Source: Amblyornis subalaris (lineage: Eukaryota; Chordata; Aves; Passeriformes; Ptilonorhynchidae). Taken from it: 64,000 nt of DNA. This document shows, one piece after another, positions 1 through 12,379 of the stretch (positions are counted from its first letter, which is position 1; each line of letters opens with the position of its first letter). A program made the translations under genes and the position numbers. Under the pieces are notes generated by a model. It worked only from the letters and a program-made list of their open reading frames with translations. It was not told the origin of the DNA and searched no databases. Location of the stretch: the NCBI GenBank assembly GCA_018881555.1, contig JACAXG010000239.1, positions 248,001 through 312,000 of the forward strand. Reading direction: 5' to 3'.

Positions 1-841
1 GAGTTATGGATATTATTGTTGTAAGCTGTTTAGTGCTTTCCTTCTTGCTTTTATTTTGCCTTAATTGTTATATATGCATAGGTGTGTGGAAAAATATAAT
101 CTNGGGTTTTAGAGCAGTTAATGTTGCTATATTAACAATTCTGATTGTGTTGTTGGCATGAATGGCATGAATTCACTGACCTTTTATAATGGGCATTATC
201 CCCACAATGTTATTTGATGTTACACATATGCATCCTTTTGTTTGTTCGCAGTTTGTTCAAGGTACCATTGACTGCTTAGCTAGAGATAAATTACAAAGCT
301 GGCTGCGTTACATACCATGGTGTAGTTATCTGCAAGGACTATATACATTCAAGAAACTTTCCCAACTGCCATTGACAGAGGTTCATCTGTAGGATATGTT
401 AGGGAAGCCCTTCCAGTTAAGGCCTTGGCTCTGGTCAAGCCCTGGCCCTCACTAGTCAGACATGTGCCAGCAGACCCAGATGTTTCTGCACTAAAAATGT
501 AATCAAGTCACTTTGGNTTGTCAATCTGGCCTTCTAAAAGCTGGATCCCCTTTCGAGGTACCCTTAGAAGCCTTGCCCGGGAAGGTTCTCCAGGTCCTCA
601 CTGTGACACAAGGCTCGCCAGCTGTTGCAGACTCTGGGTGATGCTACAGTATTTAGGCAATTGATGGTGTGTAGTTCTAAATCATTATGCTTTCACTCGT
701 GTGCTAATGATTACATGTATTAGCTCGCTTACTTCTGAGTAAGTGAAGTGAGTGTATGGGTNTGTTTCTTGCTTTATTACATGTATTGCCTTACTTTTAT
801 GGTGCCTTCATGTTCATAGTGGGAAACACGTATGTTATCAA
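1..841. other. unassigned sequence left of the ERV remnant
   Basis: Bases 5-110 on the + strand can be read as a short hydrophobic peptide ending near WKNII, possibly another membrane-anchor remnant, but it is too short to assign. The rest holds short chance frames. It may be diverged internal sequence of the adjacent retrovirus. Confidence 0.35.
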
Positions 842-1110
842 AAACAACCAAGAAGAGGGAATGTGGCTCCTCGGAAACATTTACATAATGCACTATTTAC
901 ACTAAAGTTTTTGCAGGCAGATCATCAATTTTGATCCCCAGCAGAGTGATACTGCTCTGAAGATTTGCGTGTGCAGAACAAAATTCTAAAAGTTTTACGT
1001 AAGGATCCACAATCAGGTGTGCAATGGCAAGGCCCAGCTGGTTTACTAACCTCGGGGAGAAGGTATGCGTATGTTTTATTGCCAACAGGTCTAAAGTGGT
1101 CACCTGCTCT
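842..1110 (+). pseudogene. degenerate retroviral integrase C terminus
   Basis: One frame reads the end of an integrase core (RKHLHNALFTLKFLQAD) and then the C-terminal DNA-binding domain (WQGPAGLLTSGRRYAYVLL), a layout typical of alpha/betaretroviral integrases. The frame is interrupted by stops at 932-934 and 947-949, so it is not functional. Upstream DNA (1-840) no longer shows a clear pol frame. Integrases join viral DNA to host DNA; this copy is a fossil. Confidence 0.72.
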
Positions 1111-1361
1111 ATTGGACAAATATCAATCGCCTCTGAGAAGACGAGGCCCCGTGAGAGGAATAATGATCCAATCACCATCCAGCCCTCGTAGCCAAGAAGG
1201 ACATTCGGGTAACGTAAAGTCAGCATTTCCAGCCAAGGGACTCCTTCCTGCCTAAACAGCACGGGCCCTGAGCTCCAGCCATATGAGCTTTGGAACAGTA
1301 GGCATTTACTTCCAAGTGCAGAAGCAGCAGCTCACTTTCTGGGAACATTGGACACTATCTT

Positions 1362-1560
1362 TTGTTTTCCTATGCTGTGGGTCTCTTTGTCAGTGGCATG
1401 GTTGTTTTTGATGGATTTTTATTGATTGTGATCTGTATTCTATGTATCATATCTTGTGTGCAACAAATGATCATTAATAGTCTTAATAAGACAATGGCTT
1501 TACAGNTGCAGACTGTTTTGGCACTTGGGTACGCAAACCCTTCGCACNAAAAAAAAAGAA
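1362..1560 (+). pseudogene. env transmembrane-segment remnant
   Basis: An open frame just before the polypurine tract begins with a strongly hydrophobic stretch (GFLLIVICILCIISC) followed by a polar tail. Its position directly upstream of the 3' LTR and its hydrophobicity fit the membrane anchor of a retroviral envelope. The surface subunit and fusion machinery are absent, and two N bases fall inside it. No receptor-binding or fusion function is predicted. Confidence 0.5.
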
Positions 1561-1569
1561 AGGGGGAGA

Positions 1570-1882
1570 TGTTGTGGATAGGTAAAGCCTTACAAAACAA
1601 AGGCCTTCTTACTCTTGTAAAATCATGGCTCACTTCTGTTACTTCGGCTAAGGACAGAAGGCCTCTGGGAATGAGCTCAGCTGACTTAGAGGCAGAAAAA
1701 ACAAGTTACATAATCTTTGCATGATCACCTAGTGGCTTATGGTGATTGGTTGAATTATTGTTTGTTGTGTTACAATGGTATGTATTTGATAAAGGCCTAA
1801 CCGCTTTAAAAGGCCTGGTTTTTGCAATAAACGAGCTCTCCTTTGCACCTGCCTGGGAAATCTACATCACTCTATTGTTACA
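1570..1882 (+). repeat. ERVK-like 3' LTR, about 313 bp
   Basis: It starts TG right after the polypurine tract and ends CA (TTGTTACA). It carries a TATA-like CTTTAAAA near 1804 and a poly(A) signal AATAAA at 1826-1831, spaced as in a short avian class II LTR. It could act as a weak promoter or poly(A) site; nothing downstream suggests that it does. Confidence 0.75.
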
Positions 1883-3554
1883 AACCAGTATCATGTTGTA
1901 TTAGTATTAAATATGTTGTGAGAGAGTGAAAATAAATAGTAGGGGGCACAAAGGACGTAAGAAAGCCATCTCTTTCTAGTGACTATATTAATTTACAAGC
2001 ATATCAAAATACAGCCTCAGAAACTAATTACAGGTAGTAACTTTCTCTTCCATCTCTGTATTAGAAAACTCATTATTTTTCACTCTGTGTTAGCACATCT
2101 TTACACCTGTAAAACAGTGTTTTACAATGCTTGCTGAACATAGCATGTTTTGCATTTATCTTTGTCAGCTTTTTCCAAACGTTTAGAGGAGGGTGAAAAC
2201 TATAATAAGCAGGAGAAGGATGGCTGTGAAATATACTGGGGGTTAGCAGAAAGGATCTCTTATGGCTCGGCAGGCTGACTTCTGGCCTCTAGAAGAATTT
2301 GTTGTTTGGAAGAGACAGTATTTACTTTCAACTAAGTCTACATCTATTATTCAATATATGGCAACTACTGCATTCCCCTGGAGTTTTTTAAGGCTGCATA
2401 AGACAATTCACTGCTAGCAGAATAAATTGCACGTAAGCATCCAGCATACATAGGCTCTGTCTCTTAGTTCCATGCAGAAAGGGAAGATGTCAGACACATG
2501 ATTTTATTGCAACTATAAATTTAGTCTAAAATGTTTTTATTTGTCAGTGTTTCTCTGTTCTTGTGCACACAAACATCAGGAGCCTTACACTGAGGATTAG
2601 TACAGGTCTTACACCTCATCTCTTCCATTCCACCTTCCAGAATTTAGTTATAAGGCACAAGCGAATAACTCTTTTCAAAACAATTTTTTTCTGTAGCAAA
2701 TCTCCTGCTTTGAGTATCTCCCATTTTCTTGAAATTTTTTAATTCTTACTGAAAAAAGGAAAAAGGAAAAAAGGAAAAAAAAAACAACAAAAGGATCAAT
2801 CCATGTCAAATCATCTTCCTCTACTGAAATGGCATGACATTTTTGTCAGATGTCAATCCTTTTAGACCATTAAGCCATCCTTTGGTATTTTTTGATGTCC
2901 CCTTATGGGAGCTGAGGAGTAAGCACAAAAAAAATCCAGGTTTTAAACTTCTGTCATTCCCCTTCAGCGAACCTACATCTTCCACAATGCCAAACTAGTG
3001 CTGCATAAGAACCATTCTGTTTGTTTGCTGCCTAGCAAAATATAATCCCTTATCCTGATTGGTGTCTGGGGATGCTACTGTTGTGCAAAACATAATTAAC
3101 GATATTATTAATGCACAATTGTGTAAACATCCCCTTACCAATTAGAGAAGTTTTGTTTGTCTTGAGCTTTTGTAAACACAATTAAATATAATAATTAATT
3201 AAGGTACTGAAATCGCCTAATAACCTAAAAGTCTCTAGATATGTCTATCTACAGACTTTCAGCAAGACAGGACACCAAACTAGAAATACATTTTTGTAGA
3301 AATACAAAATCAAAATCACATTTATTGTGATAAGACTGATCATCACTAAAAGCTACTAACAATGTTATATTCCACTACTTTCATCAGTTTTATCCAATAA
3401 TTGTTTTAGAGATTTCAGAAGGATATTCTGTAAGTTTCTTAAAGAATTAAGAGTGGCAAAACCGGTCCCTTTGACTTGATGAAAAGTTATCAAAGGAAAA
3501 AGTAACTCTTCAACAGTAAATTGTGCATTGCTGCCAATTGCAGATAACTGCGAA
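1883..3554. other. AT-rich intergenic DNA, no gene seen
   Basis: No open frame of note and no recognisable transposon. A purine-rich low-complexity stretch (runs of A with GG) lies at about 2752-2790. Confidence 0.6.
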
Positions 3555-4045
3555 TGGAAGAAAACTCAGGGTCATCCAAGCCCTGTAAGCAGAGTGAGCA
3601 ATGAGATCAGTACAGGTTCTTCAGGGCTTTATCCAGTCAGGTCTTGAAAATCTGCAAGGATGGAGATTGTTCTACCTCTCTGGCAACCTGTTCCACTGAT
3701 TTCCCTCATGGGGAAAATGCTTCTTATTCCCAGCTGGAGTCTGTTCTGTATGTCCAGTGTATCTCTTCCTCCAACCAGGCAATGCTGCGAAGAACTTGAC
3801 TCCATCTTCTTCATGGCTTCCCTCTAGGTACCGACCAGGTGGTCTTAGGTTCCCCCATAGCCACCTCTTCCCTCACTGAATGAGCCCACTTCCCTCAGCA
3901 CCTCTTCATATGGCAAGTGCTCCAGCCCTGACCATCTTGGTGGGTCTCTGACAAACTTGCTCCAGTTCGTTGTATTTTGGGTGCCCAATCCTGGATGCAG
4001 TGGCCTAGACGTCATCTAAAAAGTGCTGATTAGAAGGGAATACAG
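3555..4045 (-). mobile_element. CR1 LINE 3' fragment (old)
   Basis: The minus strand reads CR1 3' sequence: matches to the end of the reverse-transcriptase ORF (frames around MKKMESSSSQHCL) and the familiar ends such as a tract equivalent to CTGGAGCACTTGCCATATGAAG. It is strongly diverged. Another minus-strand CR1 fragment with more upstream pol sequence begins near 4815, collinear with this one, so both may be halves of one insertion. Confidence 0.75.
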
Positions 4046-4814
4046 ACTAGGGTGGTGATGTTGCCTTTCTTTGTTGCACACAGGTTCCTGTTCAGCTTGC
4101 TGCCTCTGTGGCAAGGCAGTATCAACCCAGGTCAAGAAGGTTATCTGCTCTTTTGCATAGATCTCTCCAGAAAGATCTCTCCCTTTCCCAGGGTCTTGCA
4201 GACCCACAGACGCCAGGCTGATATGACAGTGAACAGCTGCTGTAAAGAGAGATTATGCTGGTATTTTTATGGCTCGTAGACACCAAACTTTACCAGGTAT
4301 AAAAGATTCACTCTGCCTCACACAAGTTGGAAAAAATCCTCTATACACCTCAAAGTGTGAGAGGATTTGGACCCCTCAAGCTAAGACGCTGGCTTTGAGT
4401 AATTCTTCTCTTCTGGAAGTTGAGTGAAAGAAGCCTCAGCACACCATACCTTAATAGTTCCAGGTTTGGTAAGTCATATGATCTTCTAAATGGTACTATT
4501 CTTTGGCTAGTCATTGTATTGATCTATATCGTGCACTGTATATTCATATTATAACTCACTAGTGAAATCTTGTTACTCTGTGTAGTTAGCAATTGGCATA
4601 TTTGAGCCTACTACTGATGGTGGCACAGTGTTTATTAATGTCTTGTTACCCTGTGTAGCTAGCAATTGGTATATTCAAACCTGTTACTGACGGTGGCACA
4701 GTGTTTATCAATCTCCTTTGTCTGTCCTGTGTAGTAATAGTCTGTTTTAAGTCTTACGTCTGTTAATTTTGTGTCTATTAATAAATAATTCATTCTATAA
4801 TAGACCGAATCAGC
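4046..4814. other. unexplained block between two CR1 halves, with tandem duplication
   Basis: Sequence between two collinear CR1 pieces. It holds a TATA-like GGTATAAAAG at about 4297, a 73-bp tandem duplication (4568-4713) and an AATAAATAATTC poly(A)-like motif near 4781. These are LTR-like features on the + strand, but I cannot define TG/CA ends or target duplications. Part of the left end may still be diverged CR1. Confidence 0.35.
4568..4713 (+). repeat. 73-bp tandem duplication (two copies, part of a third)
   Basis: Copies 4568-4640 and 4641-4713 both run from TCTTGTTAC through GTGTAG, AGCAATTGG and GGTGGCACAGTGTTTAT. They differ at about ten positions, so the duplication is old. The following bases (CCTGTGTAGTAATAG) look like the start of a third copy. 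Confidence 0.85.
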
Positions 4815-5640
4815 CATTATTAAAGAATTTATGAATGAGAGTGGGTCTTGGGGTCATCCTCAATAACGTGACTGCCTGCTGCCAGAGGCCTGGGCAAAAG
4901 GCAGGGACTGATTTAACCCACATATTCCATTTGTAATAGCCTCCCAGCTCCTTTTCTGCAGAACTGCTCCCTAGAGAGGCTTCCCACAGTCCCCCACCTT
5001 TGCTGAAGCCGGGAACTCTTCTCTCCCAGGTGCAGGACTTTGCGTTTGTCACTGTTGACTTTCAGAATGTTCCCTTTGGCCCCATCCTCCAGCCTGCCAA
5101 GGTTGTTCTGAATGACCACCTGGATACTGAGCATACTGGTTGATCCTTAAGTTTGGTATCGTCTGCAAACTTGATGAGGGCACATTTCATTGTCTTCTCC
5201 CAGTCATTGCTACATATTAAATGGGATGTGTACCAGACAGATCCCTGCAGTATCCTTGCAAGAACTTGTCTGTTCCTTANCAGGTAGGGAAAGCCCACCC
5301 TGTTAACCACTACTCTCTGAGCCTGACCATCCAACCTATGTTTTTAACAATTTAGTTGCCCACCCATCCACTCTGTAATATCCCTATTTGGATATGAGCG
5401 TACTGTGGCTGACAATGTTGAAAGCCTTAATAAAACCAAAGAAAATCACATCTACTACTGTCCAGTAATCTGAAAATCCAATGATTTTGTCATAGAAAGC
5501 AGTCAGGCCAGTCAGGGCTGATTTACAAACCATAAATCTCTGCTGACTATGCCCAACCATCTAACACACCACAGATTTTTGTAATGAAAAAAATGATTTT
5601 CTTATTAATCACCATTTTTATCTGGTGTTATGTTTACCCT
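4815..5640 (-). mobile_element. CR1 LINE pol fragment (old)
   Basis: Minus-strand frames show CR1 reverse-transcriptase pieces in broken order of frames: DGQAQRVVVN, IKFADDTKL and KVLHLGEKS. These correspond to the palm-thumb region of the RT. Many frameshifts and stops; a dead copy. The + strand text is typical of an antisense CR1. Confidence 0.75.
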
Positions 5641-7381
5641 TCTAGTGCTTCTTGGACCCTAATATTGGCAGTTTCAGCATTCCTCCAGCAGAGGAAGGGA
5701 TGGGGGGCAATGTGAGGAATACAGTATTTCAGCACTGTGTTGATTCCTTTGTTAGTAGGACAATGATATTCATGTGAGTCCGAGAGTCCAAGTAGAAAGC
5801 TATCTTTATGTTTTCTTTTTGCAGCCTGCTTCCTTCTTACTCTTTGCTATCTGCTTTGAAAATTGCACTATTCATTCCCCAGCCCCAAATGGCATGAAGG
5901 TTTTTGTTTGCTACACACTATGTATGTTTGTCAGGTCTGTACCACACACAGTATTTCCAGAGGTTAAGCTCAAACCGCTCAGGCGATAAACACTTGACCA
6001 CTAGACAATTACTGCAACAGGGCAACATATGACCCTGCACTGTCAACACAAGGCCTTTTACTAGAAAAGGAACAAAAGTCACATTCACTGGGCTCCCAAA
6101 CACATGACACAAATAGTGGAAGAGCAGCAGTGATGTTCAGCGACGAATGCTTGGAGCACACNCCATGGGATGCCAGGGCACTGGAGTCACCAGCAGGAAT
6201 TCCGTGCTGTGCGTGCCCGTGCTGCAGCTGCAACCTGATTACATTCCTGACCTCTCACTTTGCTTCTCTTCACTAGAAATGAAGTAGGAGGAAAAAAACA
6301 ATCACTTCCCATGTCTTACAGTGACAAAAATGTTTGGAAGCTTCATGACAACATCAGGAATCAGAATCGATACCCTTTTGAAGAATTTCATGCTGTTCTC
6401 ATGAAAACAAAATCCTGTTGTCCCAAAGCAAGTTCTCTCACTCAGTGTGCAAGAGGCCAATCCACACGCAGAGTCAAGGCATTTGATTAATTTATGGCTC
6501 TGTGCAGTAAAGGGCACTGGGTGGCAAATCCACAAAGCCAGCATGCTGACTATAAAACCTTTTCACTATTAATATATTTTAGCAAAGACAATAATGTTGA
6601 TTGGCTATAAATTACATTGTTCTCTTTTTAAATAGTATTCTATCATCTCCTGGTTAAATTATTCTCTTACTTGTCCTGCTAATTAGTTCACATGCTAAAT
6701 CCTCTTCTTTTGAGCTGGTGCCTTCCTTGAGACAGTGGTTCTGATCCCACCCTTTGCCTAGTTGGATGAGATGGCTTTGTTTTATTCCTCTGGCATTATC
6801 TTAGTTGTTTCCCAAAGTGTCCTTGGTCCACTGGTTCAGCATCCCATTATGTCTGGGTTCAACTGATGTACTGAAAGAAGCTTCCTCTTCTATTCTTTTT
6901 TCTATAGCTGCTGCAATTACTGAGACATGTTAAACACAATTTATTTATTTGGGAGCCCTACATCAGTATTAGAGTATTTCAAGTCAAGTGTGCTGAAATC
7001 AAGTATCACAGACAACCGAAGGCTGTGGTTAATTTCTTCATTGCCTAACAAGAAAAAAAGATAAATCAGGAGTCAGTGTGAATAGAAGCTTAAGAACCTT
7101 GTTTACTTCTTAATCAAAAGTATCAGGGATCTGTACATACATACAACTATTACTAATATTTAGGCAATGCGTGGGCTACCACTACCACAATGTCTTTCTG
7201 GACACACTGGCTTCAAACGCATCCTTAGACACCAAAACAGAGGGTAGGCTAGAGACACTGCTGGGATCTTGAAGCTGAAGACTGAATATCTGGCCTGTCT
7301 ATACCGACTCAATACTTGGAACACCTGACTGAGACCATGGGTATGCTGCCTTTATCTGCTTAAAATCAGAAGCTGGACGAT
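5641..7381. other. intergenic DNA, nothing assigned
   Basis: Short frames on both strands but none with a recognisable domain. I see no clear CR1 or LTR here. Confidence 0.55.
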
Positions 7382-7907
7382 TGTTATGAGGGTAGGGAAA
7401 GCAGTTACCTTTATTGGAAGTCCTCCCGGAGTACAAAGCACTCACTGATCAGTTTTGTATCCCGTCCGAAGTGTCTGTTCTCAGTGTGTGTGTACTCGTA
7501 GCACTTTTATAGGTTTACATCAAATTAAAATAGTTTACAAAAATCTCCCAATTAGAAATATGGTTAATGAGGTGATTTCCTTTGGCTCAGCCTCCTACGG
7601 AAATCCCCGCCTAACGCTGCTAGCTACTGTTGTTTGGGCTTTTAGGAGACATAGGACAGAGAAGTGTCCCTGGACTCTAGAACACTAGTGGTGATAAGGT
7701 TGACATAGGAATCTTATTTTGACTGTAGGGATAGNGATTATGGGATAGGGAGTTTGTTATCTAGGAATTTACAAGGTTAGAGGGTAAAGGCCACAGGGCT
7801 ACAGGACTACAGGGCATATACTACTAATATAAAAAGTATAAAAGCAAAAATCTCTCTGGCATCAGGTACCTGTGGAAGATTTCTATTTATTTCTGACAAC
7901 TCAGACA
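7382..7907 (-). repeat. retroviral LTR, about 525 bp, minus orientation
   Basis: On the minus strand it starts TGTCTGAG after a purine tract (AAGAGAGGA) and ends CATAACA, giving TGT/ACA terminal inverted ends. It contains a TATA box (AACCTATAAAAGTGC, + strand about 7506-7520) and a poly(A) signal CCAATAAAGG (about 7408-7417) in the right order and spacing. No target duplication is found at the right edge because internal retroviral sequence seems to follow. Confidence 0.7.
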
Positions 7908-8040
7908 TCCTCTCTTAGAGGAAGACGACTGAACTTATTAGCATCAAACTCATAGGCAGAAAGCTCTCCATATGTCGAATGAAAGATGCTTGACCCATAC
8001 TAGTTAAAAAGAAAGTCTAGTGAGACTAGAGAAAAGTCTC
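7908..8040 (-). other. possible short internal retroviral remnant next to the LTR
   Basis: Reading into the LTR on the minus strand there is a 27-codon frame starting MGQASF, then a stop, a purine tract and the LTR. Many retroviral gag proteins start MGQ, so this could be a gag start joined to a 3' LTR by a large deletion. The evidence is only a few residues and may be chance. Confidence 0.25.
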
Positions 8041-11000
8041 AAATTCTTATGTTTCATACTTAATTTATTTTTAGGAATGGAATGACTACTATACACATCT
8101 TGTCATGTGTGCCTGCCTGCGAGAGGAGAAAGAGGGAGAGACAGGGTGAGAAAAGTGCCCACCTCATGAAGCCTCCAGACTCTGAAAAGGTTCTGCAGAA
8201 GAACTAGTGACAAACTGAGGTTAAATGCTTTGAGAGGACTCTGGGGGTGGACCTACTGTCTTCATGCCTTTTCTTGATGAAGGTGCCAACANTTGTGCCA
8301 AATACAACAACGGTTTTGCAATATGGATAAATATCTTCCAGCCTCCTGAGTACAGTTTACACACTTCTTGGCATTGAAAAGATCATGTAAATAGACGTGG
8401 AAGAAAAATAGGCATTTTTGAGTGTAATAAGTTTGCTTCAACAACCCTTGGATACATGTAGAATCCAGCACTGTTTGCCATTTAGCAAATGACACATACA
8501 AAATATATTAGTCAAAAATACATGCTCTTGAACAAGAGGGATGTTAAGAGCTCATGAATCCAAGTTTAGATTTAGTATTCAAGAGCTGATATTAATTTGC
8601 TATGAGAATATATTGATGATAGTTTTCATGGAGGGCACTTTGACATCCCTTACCACCCAGAATAAACTGAAATAGTCACTGTTATTAAAATGATTCAATT
8701 TAACTGTTGTGTGAGTGAAACTTCTCACTGACACATGGAAAGCATCGAGCAGAATTTTCCTTCCTAAAATAAAACTGATTTTCCTGACAGATGCCTGTGT
8801 TTCACAACTGTAGCCATCATGCAACTATGGAAACTAACTGAAAAAGGCATTGTAGAACATATTCACTATAGGTTGGATATAATAAGTCAGATAATATATT
8901 TTGATTAGTCATTTCCTCCCATATTTGATACTATTCTTGACAAGTAGGAGACAGCATAAAGAGGAAGGAAATAAGTGTGTCCACATGTTTAAACACGAAA
9001 TTAGCTTAGTTATCATAACAAGAAAGTTTAAGTTATGCTTTTGGAAAAAGCTTTTTAGCACAGAAGAAAGAAACAATTGGATGTATTGCTTAAGAACAAC
9101 ACGTAGTTCTTATAGCTGGATTTTAAGTACAAGTAAAAGACACACCTATTGGTGTGAAACTGTGATTCCAGGTCATATTGAAGCCATACTTTTCATTTAT
9201 TTATATGATGTAAAACACAGTGATTACAAGTCTAAACTTCCTTGAAGAGCAAGAGCAAAATAAAACTGTCCTTCCGAAAGTGGGAAGGGACAAAAAGCCT
9301 TCACATGATGAAATCTGGAGTCTAATGAATGTGAAGAATAGATTAAAGATGTATCACACATAATGTTTGTAGCATTGGCGAAGTTGTCTGACATGGCACA
9401 TTTGAAGACCATTATCTTCAAAAGCTTTTAAACTAAATCAACATTTAGCACTTAACCCTTCCATTTCCCTTAGCCTTGGAAAGTAAGGCACCTAATTGAT
9501 TACCGCCCTTTAGACTCCCTCTAAACACAACAGAGGGGGGTAAATGCTTCTAGGAGATCACTTTATTTTAAGAGAACTGTTTAAGCTAGGTGGTTACTAC
9601 TGATCTCCACAGAATAGGAGGGCAGTCAGCTAAGACTAGGTACCTCTACAGCAGCTGCGACTGCACGACCAGAACCCCTCACAGAGATCGTGACTTATTT
9701 GCACTCTTTCATGTGAAAACATACTTAGGATACCTATAAGGTGTCTCTGAAGATACCTGAACTGAGTACTACTTTAAAGACATAGGAGAAATTCTTCCTA
9801 GATCTTAAACTGAAGGCATGTACTGGGCTTTGGATGCTTGAGGAGAGTACCACGGGTCTCCGAAGTTTCACCGTTACTGTCCCATGCTAAGATCTGCTTT
9901 AAAAGGTATTTACCTAATGTTGCTCTTCCTTGCCCCTCAAGAAACAGCATGTGCACAGGGCATCCTGACTAACTGTATCTTCACATTCAATCAGGCTAAA
10001 GAATGACCCTTTTGAGGTGATTTCAGTTACTAAATAGAAAGTTGTTAAATTAAGTGAGAACATTTCTTTCAACTTCACTCATAACTACTGACAGCTGAGA
10101 CAGATTAAATGCCAAACCAAAGATGAAACATTTAATCAATCACAAAGTAGTTTTCTGTGAAGCAGGGAGAAGGCAGGAGACTACATTCTGTAACTATGAT
10201 GCATTTGTGTATTTTTTATAACACCCTTCAACCAANGATTTTACAGAACTTCCTGGCAACTTTCAGAAATCTTTTAGAATACAAAAGAAGCAGTGCAGTC
10301 AAAGAAGAACAATCCTTTTCTTTCCTCTTCATCCTCTAATGTAATATTTGTTATTTTCTAGCCCAGACACATCAGAGACATAGCTAATGAATTATTTGGT
10401 AGAAATGAAACTCAGTTTTAACTGAAATGAGGCAAAAATCTTCAGGAAAGAATAATCTTCTTGGAATATATGTCACAGACTGCATCTAGCAAAACAAAAT
10501 TAATGTCACTGTCACTGGTGAAAGAACAATTGAATTTCTTAAGGAGAAATTAATAAAAAATGAGATCTCATCAACCTACATTCTGTTTAAATTTGGATTT
10601 ATATATGCAAAATCCACTTATTATTTGAAGCAGCAGACTAGTCTACCTACTTTACAGGGCAATTTACACACCTACCTTACTAAATCTTCTTCTTACCTTG
10701 GAAATCCCTTGAGACTATCTACACACACCACCCAGTGTTCATAAAAAGGCCCTCTCTGCTAAGACAAGAACATGCATCACAATCCAGGCTTGGGGTGAAA
10801 AGCACAGAAGCTTCATTTACATTCCTGGAAATACCCAAAAGTTTAGATCTGTCAGGACTACCACTAATTTCATTCAACATAGTGATGATATTTCCCTTCC
10901 ATGCAATCATTTTTTGGTTAGGAAATTTATTCACAAGAAAGTAACGTAGTTTTTAGTGAACAAGTTCTCAAAAGATAAAAGTCAGCTGGAAGCTGACTTG

Positions 11001-11405
11001 AGCTTACCATTAATCATTGTTCAGTCCTGACTTAGTTATTACTTTTCAGGGGGACAAAAGATGAGCTGGGCACCCTGGCCACTTGAATCTGGGTAATTTC
11101 ATTAGTTTGTAGATTATTGTGCAAAAATCAGAAAGCCATATCATGCCTTTTCAATTCTCAGAAGAAAATGAAGTGTACTGTATCTCAAATGGTTGGAGGC
11201 ATTTGACATACGGTATTGGTTCCCTATATTCTCACTGGATGTAACAGAAACACATTTTAAGTAGACTGGACAATTTTATGGAGACAATCACATTTTTCTG
11301 TAGCCAATGGATAGAAAGAAATGGAGAGAAAAAAACACCCAAACACCTAAATTAATCTGAGGGTTTCTTTCAGTCCATTCCTCCAGATATCTGCACTTTA
11401 AGACA
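8041..11405. other. AT-rich intergenic DNA, no gene seen
   Basis: No frame shows a known domain, and I recognise no transposon. The frame at 8901-9245 is 114 codons but has no recognisable features. Confidence 0.55.
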
Positions 11406-12165
11406 ATCATNGAATCATACTGTAATAGAACAGTTTGGGTTGGAAGGAACCTTTAAACCTCATCTAGTCAAACCCCCCCACACTTAGCAAGAACATCTTC
11501 AATTAGATCAGGTTGTTCAATTGAACCCTGTTCAACCTGACCTTGAGTGTGTCCACAGATGGGGCATCCACAACCTCTCTGGGCAATCTGTTCCAGTGTA
11601 TAACCACACTGCATGTAAAAAATTTCTTCCTCATCTAAATCCACCCTCTTTTAGCTCAAAGCCATTGCCCCTCGTCCTATCACAACAGATCCTGCTAAAA
11701 ACTCTGTTCCCAGCTTTCTTATAAGCCCTCTTTAATTACTGAAAGGCTCCTTTAAGGTCTCCCCAGAGCCTTCTCTTCTCCAGGGTGAACAGCCACAGCT
11801 CTCTCAGCCTTTCCTCACAGGAGAGGTGCTCCAGCCCTCTCACCATCTTCATGGCCCCCCCTCTAGACTCACTCCAAAGTGTCCATGTCTTTCCTGTGCT
11901 GAGGACACCAGAGCTGGACAGAGTATTCCAGTTGGAGTCTCACAACAGCAGAATAGAGGGGCAGAATCACCTCCCTTGACCTGCTGGTCACACTTCTTTT
12001 GATGCAGCCCAGGGCACGTTTGGCTTTCTGGGCTGCAAGCACATATTGCCGGCTCACATCCAGCTTTTCATCTGCCAGCAAACCCAAGTCCTTCTTGGCA
12101 GGACTATTCTCAGTCTCTTCATCCCCCAACCTGTACTGATGCCTGGGGTTGAATGCTCTGTGACA
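11406..12165 (-). mobile_element. CR1 LINE 3' end, 5' truncated
   Basis: The + strand begins with the reverse complement of the CR1 tail (AATCATACTG...AGTTTGGGTTGGAAGG). The minus-strand frame 12129-11869 encodes the CR1 pol C-terminal region: [13 protein letters not shown], then [20 protein letters not shown] and [18 protein letters not shown]. About 760 bp remain; the 5' end is lost, as is usual for CR1. Confidence 0.9.
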
Positions 12166-12379
12166 TCATGACAGTACAGGTCCAGTTTTGTTTGACACAC
12201 ATTCATCCAAAATACCAAAAGCAGCAATATGATTTCTTTTCTGTAGGGGAAGGTGAAAATATAATCCGTACTATTCTATAGCTTTGTTTATCCTCTTTTG
12301 CCAAAGTGACCACTTTCCAACATTGTAATCATTCAAAATGTGCCAATTATTTTAATCAGCTGGAAGCCATCCTCATCAC

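Larger units (their letters stand above)
842..1882 (+). mobile_element. 3' end of a class II (ERVK-like) endogenous retrovirus
   Basis: In order on the + strand: a broken integrase tail (about 842-1110), a short hydrophobic env-like remnant (1362-1560), a purine-rich tract (about 1549-1569, run of A then AAAGAAAGGGGGAGA) and an LTR (1570-1882). This order is that of a provirus 3' end, but only about 250 bp separates pol from the env transmembrane segment, so most of env is missing. No 5' LTR lies in the window; the element probably runs off or is truncated to the left. Confidence 0.75.
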
